This document shows positions 48,101 through 61,190 of a DNA stretch of 64,000 bases, piece after piece. The DNA is from Lepisosteus oculatus (Eukaryota; Chordata; Actinopteri; Semionotiformes; Lepisosteidae): NCBI RefSeq assembly GCF_040954835.1, contig NC_090704.1, positions 41,172,979 to 41,236,978 on the forward strand, read 5' to 3'. A program made the position numbers and the translations under genes. The notes under the pieces were generated by a model. That model had not been told where the DNA came from. It did not search any database and saw nothing but the letters and a program-made list of their open reading frames with translations. Numbering within the stretch: position 1 is the stretch's first letter; each line of letters starts with the position of its first letter.

Positions 48101-51034
48101 CTTTCCAGTAAAGGCAAGGTTGTTCAGATAAAACATGAGCTGTTTTATCTACACCTTAGAATTTCTCGTATTTAACTCGGTAAAGGACCAAGAGAAATCC
48201 GTTCAGAATTTAGCTGTTATGTACTGGCCCGTAACTTTTTAACGTATGTTGTGATTTTAATGTCCAAAATCTGAGTGCCGTGGTCATGAAGTGGTTACCG
48301 GACCTGTCTGGTAAGTTTATAGCAGTCTGTGGCACTCCAGCATTGTGCTGCACAGAAAGCACCCCACAGTATTTTACTAATGCTGTATTGTAAGAGTGCT
48401 ATCAGCAGGATGCCCTGCTGGTACTGTTGGCTTCAATGGCTGCTTTAAAGGGGAGCTGCAGTTCTGATTTCTCAGGCCGGTTATTAAATCTCGTTAACAA
48501 GATAAATCAATTGACGGTAATGCAAGATTTTAAAAATTCCCCAAAGTTCTCAATTCTGCGCTCGATTCGGAAAGTACCGTGTGGTCGCCATGTTGTGCCA
48601 AACCGCCGGTCTCGCCACGGGCGAGAGGGAGAGCGATCGAGAGTCGTAATGTGATGCGGCCCTTCCTGCTCACCAGTCACTGTAATGACTAACGTGATGG
48701 ACGAGCGAATAAGTTCAGGTTGGGCAGCAGACGTTTCACCGCAGAAATGTTCCAACGTGATTTGCGTGCAGCGTTAACAAATAAGTAGTATTTCAAAATC
48801 CCAAAGCTGAGAGCAATATTGCTGTTGGATTAAAAGAGATGGATGCACAAGCCTGCTTGTCTACAATGTAAAAGAGCTGCTTCACCTCACCAGATGTTAC
48901 GTTGTCTCGTTCTGAATCGCAGAACATGGCGCCGAGCATGCTTGGAAATGTAGTCTATTTTGTGATGTCAATTGGACATTTTACACGTTACTGTGCGCAT
49001 TTCACTTCTCGGTGTGGTTTAAACGCACTTGTCAGTGCCAAATCATTCCCACCCCCGGGATATAAAAAGATCTTAAAACAGCGAGTGCCGTTCTCTGCTT
49101 CGTCCAGGTCTTTGCCATCGTGGTCTTCGCGTCCATCACCGGAGAGGGCTACGTGAACACGGCGCATGACAAGGAGACGTCCTGCATGTTCAACGGAAAT
49201 GACAGCGCCTGCCACTACGGCGTGGGCGTGGGCGTGCTGGCCTTCCTGGGCTGCGTGGCCTTCTTCATCCTGGACGCCTACTTCCCCCAGATCAGCAACG
49301 CCAACGACAGGAAGTACATCGTCGTGGCGGACCTGGCCTTCTCAGGTAGGGGCCCGGGCCGCGCGGATCGCAGGAGTGAGTGACGGGGGGCGCGACGAGG
49401 GCTGTGGAAAAGGCAAGGCTGGCGGTTGGCCTGGGCCGTGACTGCAGGGTCAGGGTGTGTGGCTTTGAGTGGGACGTGGCGAGCGGTAAATTTGAAGAAA
49501 CCGGAAGAGAGGAGCAAGTGTGGGTTGCGGCGTGAGAGGTATTGACCCAGGCTGGGCTGGGGGTGGCCTGATCTCGGTTCTGATCTCTTTAAAGAGGCCC
49601 CCCCTGACAAGTTGGGAGAATTTGCTGTCGGGACGAGGAGAAGACGGTTTAACTCATTGACGTGAAAACCCGGGTGGGCTCCTGCCCTCCACGGACCATG
49701 ATTGGAGACTCTTTCCGTAGAGGGCTGGGGAAAATCTCCTCTTTCTTTCTGCGCCTGTCTCATTCTGTGTTTTTCCTTCTCTCAGGCGTCTGGACACTCC
49801 TGTGGTTTGTGGGTTTCTGCTTCCTGACCAATCAGTGGTCTCAAACCACGGAGAAAGAGCACTTGGTAGGGGACGCTGCCCGAGCAAGCATCACCTTCAG
49901 CTTCTTCTCCATCTTCACCTGGGTACGTACTCTGCTCTTACCAGGGCTTCCAGCTTCCCTGTAGGCGAAGGGAGAATGGGGCACTGCATAAAAAAACATC
50001 CCACAAATATGATACAGCAACTCGCTTGCATGCAGCAGGGAGAAGTAAAGGGCAGGTTTCTGTTCATCGCACAATTAGTTTAGTTTTTTTTTTAAAGTAT
50101 TTTATTAATTCTGTACCTGATTTGGAATCGGCATCGACAAAAGAATCCTCAGCTCTCTCGCTCATCAGGAGAGAATGAGAACACTCCAGCATGCCGCCCC
50201 AGCGAGAGCACCTGCTGAAGCCACTGGTCACTCGGTGTGCTACGGGTTCCACAGCGACGTCATCACGAGCCTGCAGGCTCCTGGGAAGTCACAGGGGTTG
50301 CTGTTCGGGAGGAGAGTCGAGAGCACCCTGAATGACTGACCCCACCCCCGCTCCAGCGGGTCCTGGCCAGCTGAGTGCCACCTGTTTGGGGAATCGCGGT
50401 CTCGGAATCGGAAGCACGAGATCACGCGGGCTTGTGCCAGGGGCCAGCTCGTCAAGTGACCCGGGTCTGAACTCAAATCGGAGTTTAATTTAAATGTCAA
50501 AACATTCAGAGCAAAAAGAACGCATTGCTTACAGTTTGATTCAGCAGCATCGGATTTCATTTAGCAGTTGAGCACCTGAAGGAAAATCAAGAAGTCATGG
50601 CATGCACATGTTCGATAAGGTGAAAAGCAGCAGAGGAAGAGGGACAGTGGGGTACAGACGAGCCCAGGTTTACTCTAGACACCGGGGACACAGTGTAAAG
50701 AGGTTATTTGGGATCTTTTGCATTCCCAGCCTACCGAACTCTTCTCTTTATCAGAATTATTTTTCAGCATTTTAGGATTGTTGTTTTAATGCATGCAAAA
50801 TGTTTTAAATTCATTTTTTGTTTCCACCCGAAACAGGGGCTCCTGTCCTATTTAGCACTGAAGAGGTTCCGGCAAGGAGTGGATGATTTTAGTCAAAACT
50901 ACACAGACCCAAGCAGCGACCACACTACTCCGTACCCACCCTACCCCACTGCCAGCGACAGTTACCAGCAGTCCCCTTTCGACACCAACCCCCAGCCAGC
51001 GGCAGAGGGGGCTTATCAGCCTCCTGTCTACTGA
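45117..51034 (+). CDS. syngr2: Synaptogyrin-2, four coding exons
   Basis: Exons 45117-45215, 49108-49345, 49786-49922 and 50837-51034 join in frame to about 223 aa (human 224). The N-terminus METGAYGAAKAGGAFD and the motif DAYFPQISNANDRKY are nearly identical to human SYNGR2. It is a MARVEL-domain protein with four membrane segments (about 34-50, 70-95, 105-130, 148-170) and a cytosolic tyrosine- and proline-rich tail ending YQPPVY. SYNGR2 acts in vesicle membranes outside neurons and has been linked to GLUT4 vesicle traffic and to bunyavirus (SFTSV) inclusion bodies. Intron 1 is 3.9 kb and holds a possible second promoter near 48923-48955 and an unexplained open frame at 47359-47500. Introns 2 and 3 hold nothing recognised. 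Confidence 0.96.
48923..48955 (+). promoter_or_regulatory. Possible internal promoter of syngr2 (YY1 + ZNF143 motifs)
   Basis: 'aacatggcgcc' matches the YY1 core (AAnATGGCG). Three bases later 'gcatgcttggaaatgtagtc' matches the long ZNF143/THAP11 promoter motif (GCATGCTGGGAATTGTAGT). This pairing is typical of TATA-less start sites and lies about 150 bases upstream of syngr2 exon 2. Confidence 0.4.
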
Positions 51035-54000
51035 GGGCCATCGTGACATACTGTAAGATGAAAAGAAAGAAGGAGGTTTTAAAGCAGACGATACTAGCTC
51101 TGCTATAAAGACTGGTCCTAGTGCTCCAACTCTTGAAATTTGTTTTGCAAAGGCATCGATTCAAAATGTCATTCATGGGTAATTTGGTTATACGTGGTAT
51201 GTATGTGTATATATATAAAAAACATGGCTGTAAATGGGTGACAGTGGACACGTATCCAGAAGATATGTGTATAGAACTCTTTACATTTTAAAATACTTTA
51301 TGATACAAAATAATATAACACTGTGACTACTGCCTAAATGCCCCCAAAATATCAAATATCAAATATCAAATGAATACAAGAAGAAAATGTTTTGGGACTT
51401 TTCTTCTGAACCTTAATTTTGGATTCAGATTGGATTCCAGATGCAGGAGAGATGAAAACAAGTAATTCAGAAAAAAACAGCCATAGACAAAGCTGATCCA
51501 TTTTGAATTTTAAGTGTCCACTCTTACTAGGTGTACTGCTAAGGAAAAGGTGTACGGTTAAGCATAGTCTTTATGGCAGCGAGTCAGGTATGCAAATGTC
51601 ATACAGAGGCCTTCGGCATTACTTCAAGCTGTCAGTGTTATTTGTATTGCAAATTGACAATGAAACACTGTGGTTCTGTTGTAGAGGACTAATATTGAAT
51701 CCCAATTTGTTTTAATATCTGTACTTAACTACTGACACAAACTGTCAGTTCACGCTTATCAGCAGTGTCACACCTTACTAGAAGAGAGATCTTGAACGCA
51801 GAGCAGTGGTTGGGAACAACATGGCTGGAATAGAAACCGGTGAGCGGTCTGGCTTTTTTTCCCTAGGATGAACTCGGTAACCTTGATGTGCTGTTGTCTT
51901 GCATGCACTACAGACAGGTGCCCGGATGGATGGCTTTTTAGTCCTGAAGTCCCACCCCCTCCTGCCTAATTTAGTTTCTCTTGATGAGTGCCAATTTACT
52001 TGTGTTGGGACATGCAATCATTTTGCATTTTACTCCACTCCTTGAGGGAGAGCCACAGCAACTTGAGTTTTCAGCAGAATCTCTGGTCCCCTTGTAAAAT
52101 CATTCCTGTGTACAGTACTACTGAAATGCAGGATAATATTTCTGGTTTGGCTTCGTAATGAATGTTCCTTTGAAATTGAACCGATTCAGCGGGAATTCCC
52201 CAGGAGGTGCTGCTTATATAACTGCAGGTGCAGCTTGTTGGGTTACACTTCCTAAATTTACTTCTCGAGTAGGAGGTAACTATAATCACCTACAACAGTA
52301 TGAAGGTCTGAAACTGTTAAAAGGCACTGTATACCAAATACATGAATGAGGTGATTCATGTACTGTATGTCTGGTTACTGTTTCTAGCTTTACAGATTCA
52401 ATCCTCATTTACGTTGAATGCTCTTGGTTTCCCCCATATTTCACCTGAAAGTATGCTGATCACTCTACACCTGTGTGCCAAATTAGCTGATCTGCCTCCG
52501 AAAACATGACAGCCTTAGAAACTTAACAAATAAGCATGAAGTACCTGTGAAATTCCTGTGCCTAAAGTTCCTAGATGTTTCACGATCATGAAAAAGAGCT
52601 CTATTCTTTGCCATGTTATAAAGGCTACTGTACTAGAGTGAAAGATTGGTACAGTTTGAGGTGGCCATTCGGCATTATAAATAGATCTCTATACATCTGA
52701 ATAACCCATTTTTTTCAATATGTTATGCACTTTCTTAAAAGCACTATTGAAGGATTTGTGAAGCTTAGATATGTGTGGTCTTGATTCAGCTGATTTTAAA
52801 CATTGGCAGTATACAGCAAAGAAATGGATCTTGCATTGAAGTTTCAGGTTATTGATCCTGGTAGGCCGGTTCTTTTGGCAATTCCAGAATCACCCCAGCT
52901 TACGCTATGCAAAGTCCTCTAATGAGTGTAAGGGGCCAGTCCTTATTTGGGGCTTGTAATGCACACCAGATCTAAACACATTAAGTGCCTGGGTGCTGTG
53001 GGTCTGAGAAACAATGGAGAACTGGTGGCATAATAATGTGGTGATCAAAGATGAATCTTCTACATGCTGGATTGCAGCATATTATAACACATTACCATGC
53101 TTCACGCCAAAGCACAAACCATCATGGTCATTTCATTTTGTTTGCTGTGAGTGTAAAACATTTTACTCCCAAGAGCCCAATGGTAAAAATCTGTTACGGT
53201 GATGAGGCTTATACTGATACTGCAAAGTGTAAGAGTACAACACTACACTGGAGTCAGAGTTACTCTTTATCCCTCTTGAAATCAGAATTTTACAGATGGA
53301 TTTTGGACATTTGAGGCCACAAAGTTCACAGACCCAGCTGTGCCTTATTCACCACCAGTGTCTTTTTTTTTTTTAAATGCCACTGAATATTATCTTCATG
53401 CACTGGATAAAATGTGCCTTATTGATTTTTTTGGTTATTATCTTTGTTCATATATAATGTATTTTATTTTTAAATATTGTTAAACGATAATAGCAGTTGG
53501 CTTCCAATGTAAAATACCTTTAACATTGACGTGGTTCTGATTTTGATACCGTTTGTTGTGTGTATATATATGCAAAGAACTCCTTAAGCAGTTTTTTTTA
53601 TATATATGAGGCTTTCTGTTTTATGAAATTGTTACAAGAGCTGACAGGGCTTATGCAGTTTCTGCAGCATGCTACAGAACAGGTTGAACAAACAGTAGTT
53701 TGAATTTCCTCATTTACAGTGTGGTATATTTAATCAAATCTTTTTTTTATGTAAGACCTTGTTCCTCTGTGCCATCTTGCTCACCGAACAGCAAAAATGT
53801 GTTATAGCCAGTTTGCTTTTTAGCCATTATAAATGCATACCAAAACTGTTGAATACTCCCAGTTTTAGCTGTTTTTTTTGCTCTGTGATTAAAAGGACTT
53901 TATTCCTTCAGAACAGTTTGCCTTTAGTTTGCATATTCATAATCAATTTGGGTTTCCAGTGTTGAGGCAAGAAATAAGAATTTTGCCAAGGTACAAAGTC

Positions 54001-56470
54001 TAGCATGGAGTAAATGTACCGTTATCAGTACATTTATTACAAATGTTAAAAAAGCTAGAAGATAATGTGAAAGGTCTTTCAAGGAGACTGCTGTATTAAA
54101 ACATTAAATAGGTTTTGTTGCAAGCAGACCACAGGAGTGACGATACTCTGTACATGCTCTTCCTCGGTATATTTATGCCACACGCTCACTACTTCATGAG
54201 AGATGAAGCTTGAGAATCTCAGTCCGAAGAAGCTTTAAACTGTATTGGTGGGGGTTTACAGAAGCACATCTAATTCTTGACATAATGTGACCAAAACAAT
54301 AAGTTAATTACTGACAAGCTGAGGTTCTGAGTTCCTATTTCATTTGTTGAAAACCCATTGCTCCAGGTTACAAGGACTTAGTACACAGATTTGACTGTTC
54401 TACAAAGAATATTGATCAGTTTAGCCCAACAGCTCAGGCTGTTCTTCTTGTTTCAATAACGCTTGGTACTTGACCAGGTACTGCATGGCCTCAGCAAGAT
54501 GCTGTATTGGAATACAGCACCACAGCGTGGCAACATTCCACTTTTGACACTTCCTTCCACTCATTATCACTGTCTCAGCAGTGCCCTCTGCTTTTTAAAC
54601 CACATGGGGAAAAAAATTAAACACTAGACATACCCATAAATAGTTCTCACTCAGGCACTGGGAACAGATTGCAGCTAAGTGGTTCTTAACCTGGTGTTGG
54701 GGCACAGAACAGGGATTACAACCTTCAACTTGGGCAGAAAGTCAGCATCACTGCTCAGCACACAAGGTTTGAAGTTTTCAAAACCCAGCTGGTGTTAATT
54801 CCCTCTCTTTTCATCTCAAACTGTTTACATTTGCCTGGTGGGCCTGGTACACACCTCATCTTGTTCCATTTTAGATTTTATTTTCTTTACCAGGCCAAGA
54901 AAAAAAGCCCCCAGGTGTTGGTTCCGGATGGTAACTGTAGTTATCGTTTCGTTGCCTGGTAGCTCTTTTAAGTGCTTTACTTGTCTGTTAACATGAGGAA
55001 GTGAAAAGCTGAAAATGGTGCACGGGATTGAGGTATCTTTTAATGCAATGATCAAAGATTTCTCTATCGTACTAGAAATAATACTTGAAGTAATGGCAAA
55101 CCAGACTTAATGTAGTATAAAGGATGAAAATCTAAATTATGACTAAAGCCACATGAACAATACCACTCCCCATTAAAGAACATCTTCATAAATCAAAGTT
55201 TAATTAAAATGCTTTTCAGCACATTTAATACAAAAAACACCACCTTACTTTGAAATACTCAACTTAAATAGGAAAATCTCTGAAGTGAGACTTTGGCAGT
55301 GAGTTTATGGTACAATAGCTGGCATTGTAAATAAGTCTCCTTTTTAGAGATCTGGCAGAGGTTAAAATACAGTACATCTTACAGTCATTCTCCACCCAGC
55401 ACCATGGAACACCACAGACACACATGTACAAAATGAAAGGAATCACAATCTCTGGTTACCTAAACATCCAAGCCCTAACCTTTTGGTTTTGTCTTTTAAG
55501 ATAAAAATATACATTTTGTTTTTGAAAGCATTTTTGTTCAGAGGTTAATGTTTAATTATAAGTATTTGTAAAGAAATGTACTTCAGGGTGAAAAGTGATT
55601 TGGTTGATGTTTACAATAGGCACCATTAATGCTTGAACCAACTTAAATATACAGTATCTAAACCACATTTTTCCTAATCATTAGAAACTAAGATACTGAA
55701 AAATGCCTGTTTTGAAGATATTAACATGCATATTGCTTTGAAGAAATCCACACAGCACATCACACCATACACTACACAGTCAAAATCATTTTAATACACT
55801 CCATACCCATGCATTAAGCCCTTGAGACGTAGTAGGGCCAATGTCAGAATGTGATTTTTTTGCTTTCTAAGATCACATTCTCCAAATGAAGCATGGTTTG
55901 CAGAGGATAATCGCAAAACCCTTGTCTGTTTTATGTTTTAGGTTTTATGAGTTGCTTTAAGATCTGCGTTTCTAGGTGAAGCTAAAGCTCAACGACAAGA
56001 AAACTCAATCTGTTTAGCACTGCATTGGGATTCTATTATTTGACAATGCATGACAATGTGTAATATATGACCTACAGTAAGTGTAGTTCTCTACACTTAC
56101 AGATGCGCAAAAGAAAATACCCAACAAACAGCTGTGCCTCCTACAGAAGGGAATATTAAGCAATTTACTTAAAATAGAAAGCCTAACAATTGTTTAGCCT
56201 TCTCCCAGGTTATTACAGAAAACAGAATGGGTTTGTGCTTTTGTTTCTATTCTCTTTACAATGTAGACCTTGTTCTCAGTGTTATACACCGATTCTGCAC
56301 ACAGTACTTTTCCTGGCTATGCCTGTAACACCCAGCAGGTTGTAGTTTGCGGTTTTTGAAACCTTCATGTCCTTGAAGCACAAAGTCTTACACTAGAACT
56401 GCCACTTTCAGTGTTCTCAGTCCGTTCCTCAGTGGCTCTTACAGAGCATGTCCTCCGGGCAGGACTCCAG
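51035..56470. other. Convergent 3' ends of syngr2 and tk1
   Basis: AT-rich DNA without exons. The syngr2 3' UTR starts at 51035. The first plausible plus-strand signals are ATTAAA at about 53888 and 54093, which would make it about 3 kb long. On the minus strand a tk1 signal (AATAAA) lies at about 54877-54882, giving a 1.6 kb 3' UTR. If both are right, the transcripts end within 1 kb of each other. Open frames in this stretch are short and unsupported. Confidence 0.4.
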
Positions 56471-59400
56471 CTAGACCTGCAGTGTCGCAAACAGCTTCCG
56501 GGGCACCTTGGTGTCCAGGTGCTTCGCAGGCAGGGCGTGAGGGGGTGTCTCTTCTCTCGTCAGCTGCGGCAAACAGTTCTCCTTCCCCTCCGCCCGCAGG
56601 CCTCCGTAGCAGGCTCTGCACACGGCGTGGTATTTATCTGCCCCACCGATCACCTCCACCTGCCCACGGCAGAAAGAACAGAAAGTTAAGACAGATGAGG
56701 GAACGCGTAGGACGACTGCAGCCAAAACTCTACTACCCTAAAGGACGCAAAGGCAAACCAGAATTCAGTTACGTACAATTAACCTGGTAATCAACTGAAT
56801 GTGCAACGGCCGCGTCTTCCACTTTCTTACCATGCAAATCTTGGAAGACTCAAGCAGGTGTATAGTAGGTGGGAGACCAAAAAGAAGAGTATGCGAGTGT
56901 GGGAGCCGACGCTGCCTTCAGGGACATGATCTCTATAGTATCATGAAGACACCCGAGGCCTAGATATCACGGTACAACTGACTGAACACCACCTGGCGTC
57001 TGACTATTCCGACAACCCCTTGGGCACCTGTATGCTTTCAGTGATGTCGGAGAGAGACGCACTGCTTGTCAAAGCAGCACTAAGTCCCGTTATAAGGCAG
57101 CAAATCACACCTACATGAAGGCACACGGAAAGATAGGTCTCCTTCTCGACGAAGCAGGCTCGGGAGCTGGTGCCAGAGGGCCAACCGTTTAAAACGATTA
57201 GCAATCCCAAATTGAGTGGGGGTATATATTAAACAAAAGATTCAACAAGCATGTCCTGTGCGTGCCATGTGCAAGTACAGCCTTGAGGTTCTGAAGGTGC
57301 CCTCACCTCTTTCTCAGCCCCAAGCCTCTTGGTGTAGGCGGCCTCTCTGAAGCACTCCATGCACACAGCGTTCAGCTTCACGACGCTCTCAGCCAGGGGC
57401 ACCAGGTTCAAGATGTTGCCGAACGCCTGTAGCCACAGCGTTGAGACGCCACATCAGGAGCAGTATTACACTATAAGGAACAGTCAGTTGCTCTTCCCTT
57501 ATCAGCCGTTTCATTTACAATCTCTGTTGTTGCAAAGAGACCTTCCCATTTCAGTAAATTCCTACTAAAATCCAAGCAGAATTTAGGAATGTCTGTCTTT
57601 GACATTCAACTCAGCTAGGTCTGGATATCCAGACAGCAGTATGTGAATAAATCACCCTGTAGTACTCTGGATCAAGGAGTCGCTATCATCCTGATTAATG
57701 AGATCTTTGAAAGACGGTAAATTTCTTGACATGGTAGAAAATATCTAATAAAAGTGCAAACAGTGGTCCTGCATAATGAATCCGTTCATTGTCCGCAGTT
57801 ACTTCTTCCCATAGAAGGTCACCAGTGAGCAAATGATCCAGTCTAACCCAGGCACAAGATAAGATACACCCAGGATAGGATATCAGCCTATCAACGGCTC
57901 CTACTTAAACCGAGTTACACAACAGCTTACTTAGTTGTACATTAAAAGCCTTGAACACGGACATTTGTCCTGGAATGAATTTTAATCAAATTCTGCTGCA
58001 GGCTGGAAATACCTTTCTCTGGAAAGTGCCGTCCAGGGCTGCTACAATGATGGTCTTGCCCATGTTGGCCAGTTCCTCACAGAACTCCACCGTGTCTGGA
58101 AACTGGGAGGGGGAAAAAAAAACCCAGGATACCCCAGCCCGGAATTAAAATCAGAGAAAATAGCACAGCCCCCACCATGCACAAAATGTCTCGCACCCAG
58201 TAAAACAGACTCAAGCCTGGTTCAAATACACTCAGTGCGAGCACCAAGATTCTCTCATCCCTACAACAGGTCAGTTAGAAGCCTTCCTGGTCAAGAGTGA
58301 GCTGCCTGCCAAAAACCCAATCTAAGTAAAATCCTTTTTAAATTACACATTTTAGGGGCAGCACAGCACAGCACAGCACCACGCACACACACACTCCTGA
58401 CCAGATCACTCCAGCTTCCAGAAATCAAATCTCAGCCGTGCCCAGTTCCTCCTGGCACTGCTAACAGACTGGGAAAACCTAACTTCCTAGTACAAAGATG
58501 CCGAAAGTGCTCATCTTTATTTGGTGCACCAAACTCTCTCCCAGGAAAAAAAAAACAGGGAGGGGGTGGGGAGTTTTCCCCAGAGTTCAGAGGCCTCAGA
58601 TGAAGACAGAGCCCACAAGACCATGCGCACTTACAAACTGGCCCTCGTCGATGCCAATGACAGCGCAGTCCAGAGCCAGCTGGTAGATGTCTCTGAGCTG
58701 ACTGGCCGGCACAGCCTCCATCGTCCTTCTGCAGAGGGAGAAGGCAGGTTTTAAAAAGGATGGGTTCCCCGTTTCCATAGCAACGCATTTCCCAGCTCGG
58801 AGACACCAGCAGCCGCCCCCCCCAACTGCACTACAGGTATTCAGTCTGCCTGCCTGGATTTCAGGCTTAATGCCTCTTAAGCTTCAAGGATGCTGTAGAA
58901 ATGTATCTTATAACACTCAGGTACACGTACCAGCTGACGGGGAGATGTTTCCATATAAAAGGCAAGGCAATGTTAATACTAGCCGTTTTATTTAGCCTAG
59001 CCCTGCCCAACTCATACCGTCAGGTCTCAGAAAGCCAAAAAATTGTACCACCACCAGTCTGTGATGGTAAAGTGGTAAAATTACGGAGACATTTCAAAGA
59101 CACTGGAAATTCAAGCTTTTATTTTTACCTATCATGTGTTGCAACCCCGGAGTCGGAGTAGCGGTTGTCTTTTGAGTATTTGACCAGCAGACATTTGTAC
59201 TGGGCAATCTGGAAACGGCGGACTCTCCTCATCAACTCGGTGCTGGTAACGAAATTACGACATTAAATTAAGTTTAAAACAGTAATCTAGTACAATAATG
59301 AAGTATACAGTACACTTAGGTAATTATAACGCCTACCGGAAGAACTGTTCCACCACTGCTGCGATTTATTACTTAACATGTCTGACATTGAACAGTTTCA

Positions 59401-60084
59401 ATAATTATGGTTAAAAGGAATACGAGTGACTAACAAAATACTGCCTAGAATTCATAAAACACATACATAAAAATACTTATGTATTTTATGTAAAATACAT
59501 AAAACTTTGCAAAAAAAAAAACATTACGATTTGTTTTTACTACTAGCAATTTTGGCGCCAATAGAACAAAATGAAACAAAGAAAGGGTATTGTAGTTTAA
59601 AAGATTACCTTTTTCCTGAAAACATAGGCCCGAAAATAACCTACAAATCAATCCAACAAAAGAAACAAAGGTTAGGAACGGTTAACTGGCAGTTTAGTGA
59701 TCACCAAAGCAGCGTTTTAAATACGTTAAATCAGTCTACAACAAAAGTACAAAATAAATGCAAAAACACTTGGCAACAGATCTCTCTCTATATATATATA
59801 CAGACACATTTTTAAAAGGAATGTACAAAATTCACAAAACTAATTTACATAACGAAAAAATATATCACAGATGGTTTAACTAGAATCAATTGCTCGGTCC
59901 CATTACGTTTCATAGGACACGCACGGGTTATTTTACGGCTTAAATAGAGAAGGATTTCCTTATAGTGCCAGGGAAGGAACAAAAAAGACTTAAAACCGAA
60001 TGCTTGATTGTGTTTTACCTGGATTTGTCCCCTCATTCTCCTGGGAGAATTGGGCAAAACTCCGGGAAGGTTCAAGCACTCCAT
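56471..60084 (-). CDS. tk1: Thymidine kinase 1, cytosolic, seven exons
   Basis: In coding order: 60084-60019, 59640-59609, 59242-59129, 58728-58635, 58102-58013, 57426-57307, 56659-56471. The phases join to 234 aa, the same length as human TK1. It phosphorylates thymidine to dTMP in the salvage pathway. P-loop GPMFSGKS is at 26-33, the catalytic Glu is in IDEGQF (about 99), and the zinc cysteines are in VCMEC (154, 157) and VCRAC (186, 189). The C-terminal tail keeps a KEN box (198-200), the APC/C-Cdh1 degron that removes TK1 at mitotic exit, and LPNSPRR keeps the serine that is phosphorylated in mitosis in human (Ser13). The last residues (RKLFATLQV) are shorter and differ from the human ending. 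The start codon was chosen by match to the human N-terminus. It is divergent from afmid. Confidence 0.97.
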
Positions 60085-60221
60085 TGTTGTACGACGAAAA
60101 GAAAGAAAGATACGGAACAACGAAAATAAAAAAAAGATAATTATAGTGCAATATAAAATAAGCTAAAACACAACCACTCCGGCCTCCAAGAAATGCACCC
60201 GGTTTAGTACAAAGCGGACTG

Positions 60222-60380
60222 TTCTCCCGCCTGATTTTTAAATAGGGAGACGGACGCCTGACCACACCGCCCCCGACATGATGACTGAGGCTCTTCGAGG
60301 CCAATCAGGGAGACAGGCCTGACTTCTCTCTTCCCTGTTGGGCAGGTCGGAAAACGTACTGCTTCGTATTCTGGCGGGAT
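60222..60380 (-). promoter_or_regulatory. tk1 promoter elements
   Basis: Read for the minus strand: a TATA-like 'tatttaaaaa' (60236-60245), E2F-like 'ggcgggagaa' (60222-60231) and 'ggcggga' complement (60373-60379), a GC box (60262-60274) and an inverted CCAAT box (plus-strand CCAAT 60301-60305). Inverted CCAAT boxes and E2F sites are known to drive S-phase expression of mammalian TK1. The grouping 140-300 bases upstream of the start codon fits. Confidence 0.55.
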
Positions 60381-60750
60381 AAGGTTTCTGGTTTTGACCC
60401 CCCCTCTCATTTAAAATAAATAAAATAAACTTTTGTACTGTGGTCGTCCAAAATCTGCTTGCTGCTCAGGTAGCTCATATGGGGGCGTACCGGTCTTGTG
60501 CGAGTGTGAAGACTGTTATTATTAGGTAAAACGCCGTTTGTTAACTAAGGACTTTAAAATGTCTGTGCTTAATTTGTACGTGCTTTTGGAACATTTGCTG
60601 CAGGGTAACCTGGGCTAAACCGCACGTTTTCCAGAAAACAAATTATTGCATTGACAAAGTGTGACCGCAGTTTGACATCTACCTACTGTATGTGGGTTAA
60701 GAGACCAAACCTTTGGAAATGCATTTCTCAGGTAACAAACGATGGAAATG

Positions 60751-60898
60751 AACAGGTAACAGGTTTATTCTATGCTGAAAAGAAAAGAAAGGAAACACGA
60801 CGTTTCGGCTGTGGAGCCTTCTTCAGCGCGAAGAAGGCTCCACAGCCGAAACGTCGTGTTTCCTTTCTTTTCAGCGTGGAATAAACCCGTTACCTGTT
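60751..60898. repeat. Penelope-like terminal repeats as a near-perfect palindrome
   Basis: Two arms of about 70 bases, 'aacaggtaacaggtttattc' through 'ggctgtggagccttcttcag' and its reverse complement, meet at about 60825 with very few differences. The block equals the fragments at 16326, 17945 and 26753. It looks young and contains no coding part. Confidence 0.65.
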
Positions 60899-61114
60899 CC
60901 TTTGCAGCCTACGCATGCTGACGCAGCTACCTACTTGAACTACTTCAAACCACGGAAATGATCCTTGACAGTAAGGAGTAGACTCATTTTTTAATGCCCT
61001 TGAAGGAATTTGCATAGAAGAAATCAATTTCATTTCAGAGGGGTGAAATGCAAAGATTGTTAAATACTGTAGTGCTCTCGGGTTCACATGGGTATGCGCC
61101 CTCACAACGACCGC

Positions 61115-61190
61115 CTCAGGTCGGCCCCCCGCCGCTGGGGACTCGAACCCGGGCCTCCGGCGTCACTCAACAGGGAACCAGCTAGTTGGG
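61115..61190 (-). repeat. tRNA-like fragment
   Basis: On the minus strand 'ggaggcccgggttcgagtcc' contains a perfect B-box (GGTTCGAGTCC). No complete cloverleaf could be traced, so it is taken as a tRNA pseudogene or SINE head. Confidence 0.35.

Noticed and set aside
49278-49763. 161-codon minus-strand frame over syngr2 exon 2 and intron 2
   Set aside because: Antisense shadow of GC-rich coding sequence, with no family resemblance.
58432-58806. 124-codon minus-strand frame at tk1 exon 4
   Set aside because: It overlaps tk1 exon 4 in another frame and runs into introns on both sides; the tk1 frame explains the conservation.
61115-61190. Functional tRNA gene
   Set aside because: Only a B-box and partial arms are visible; no full cloverleaf or terminator could be traced.
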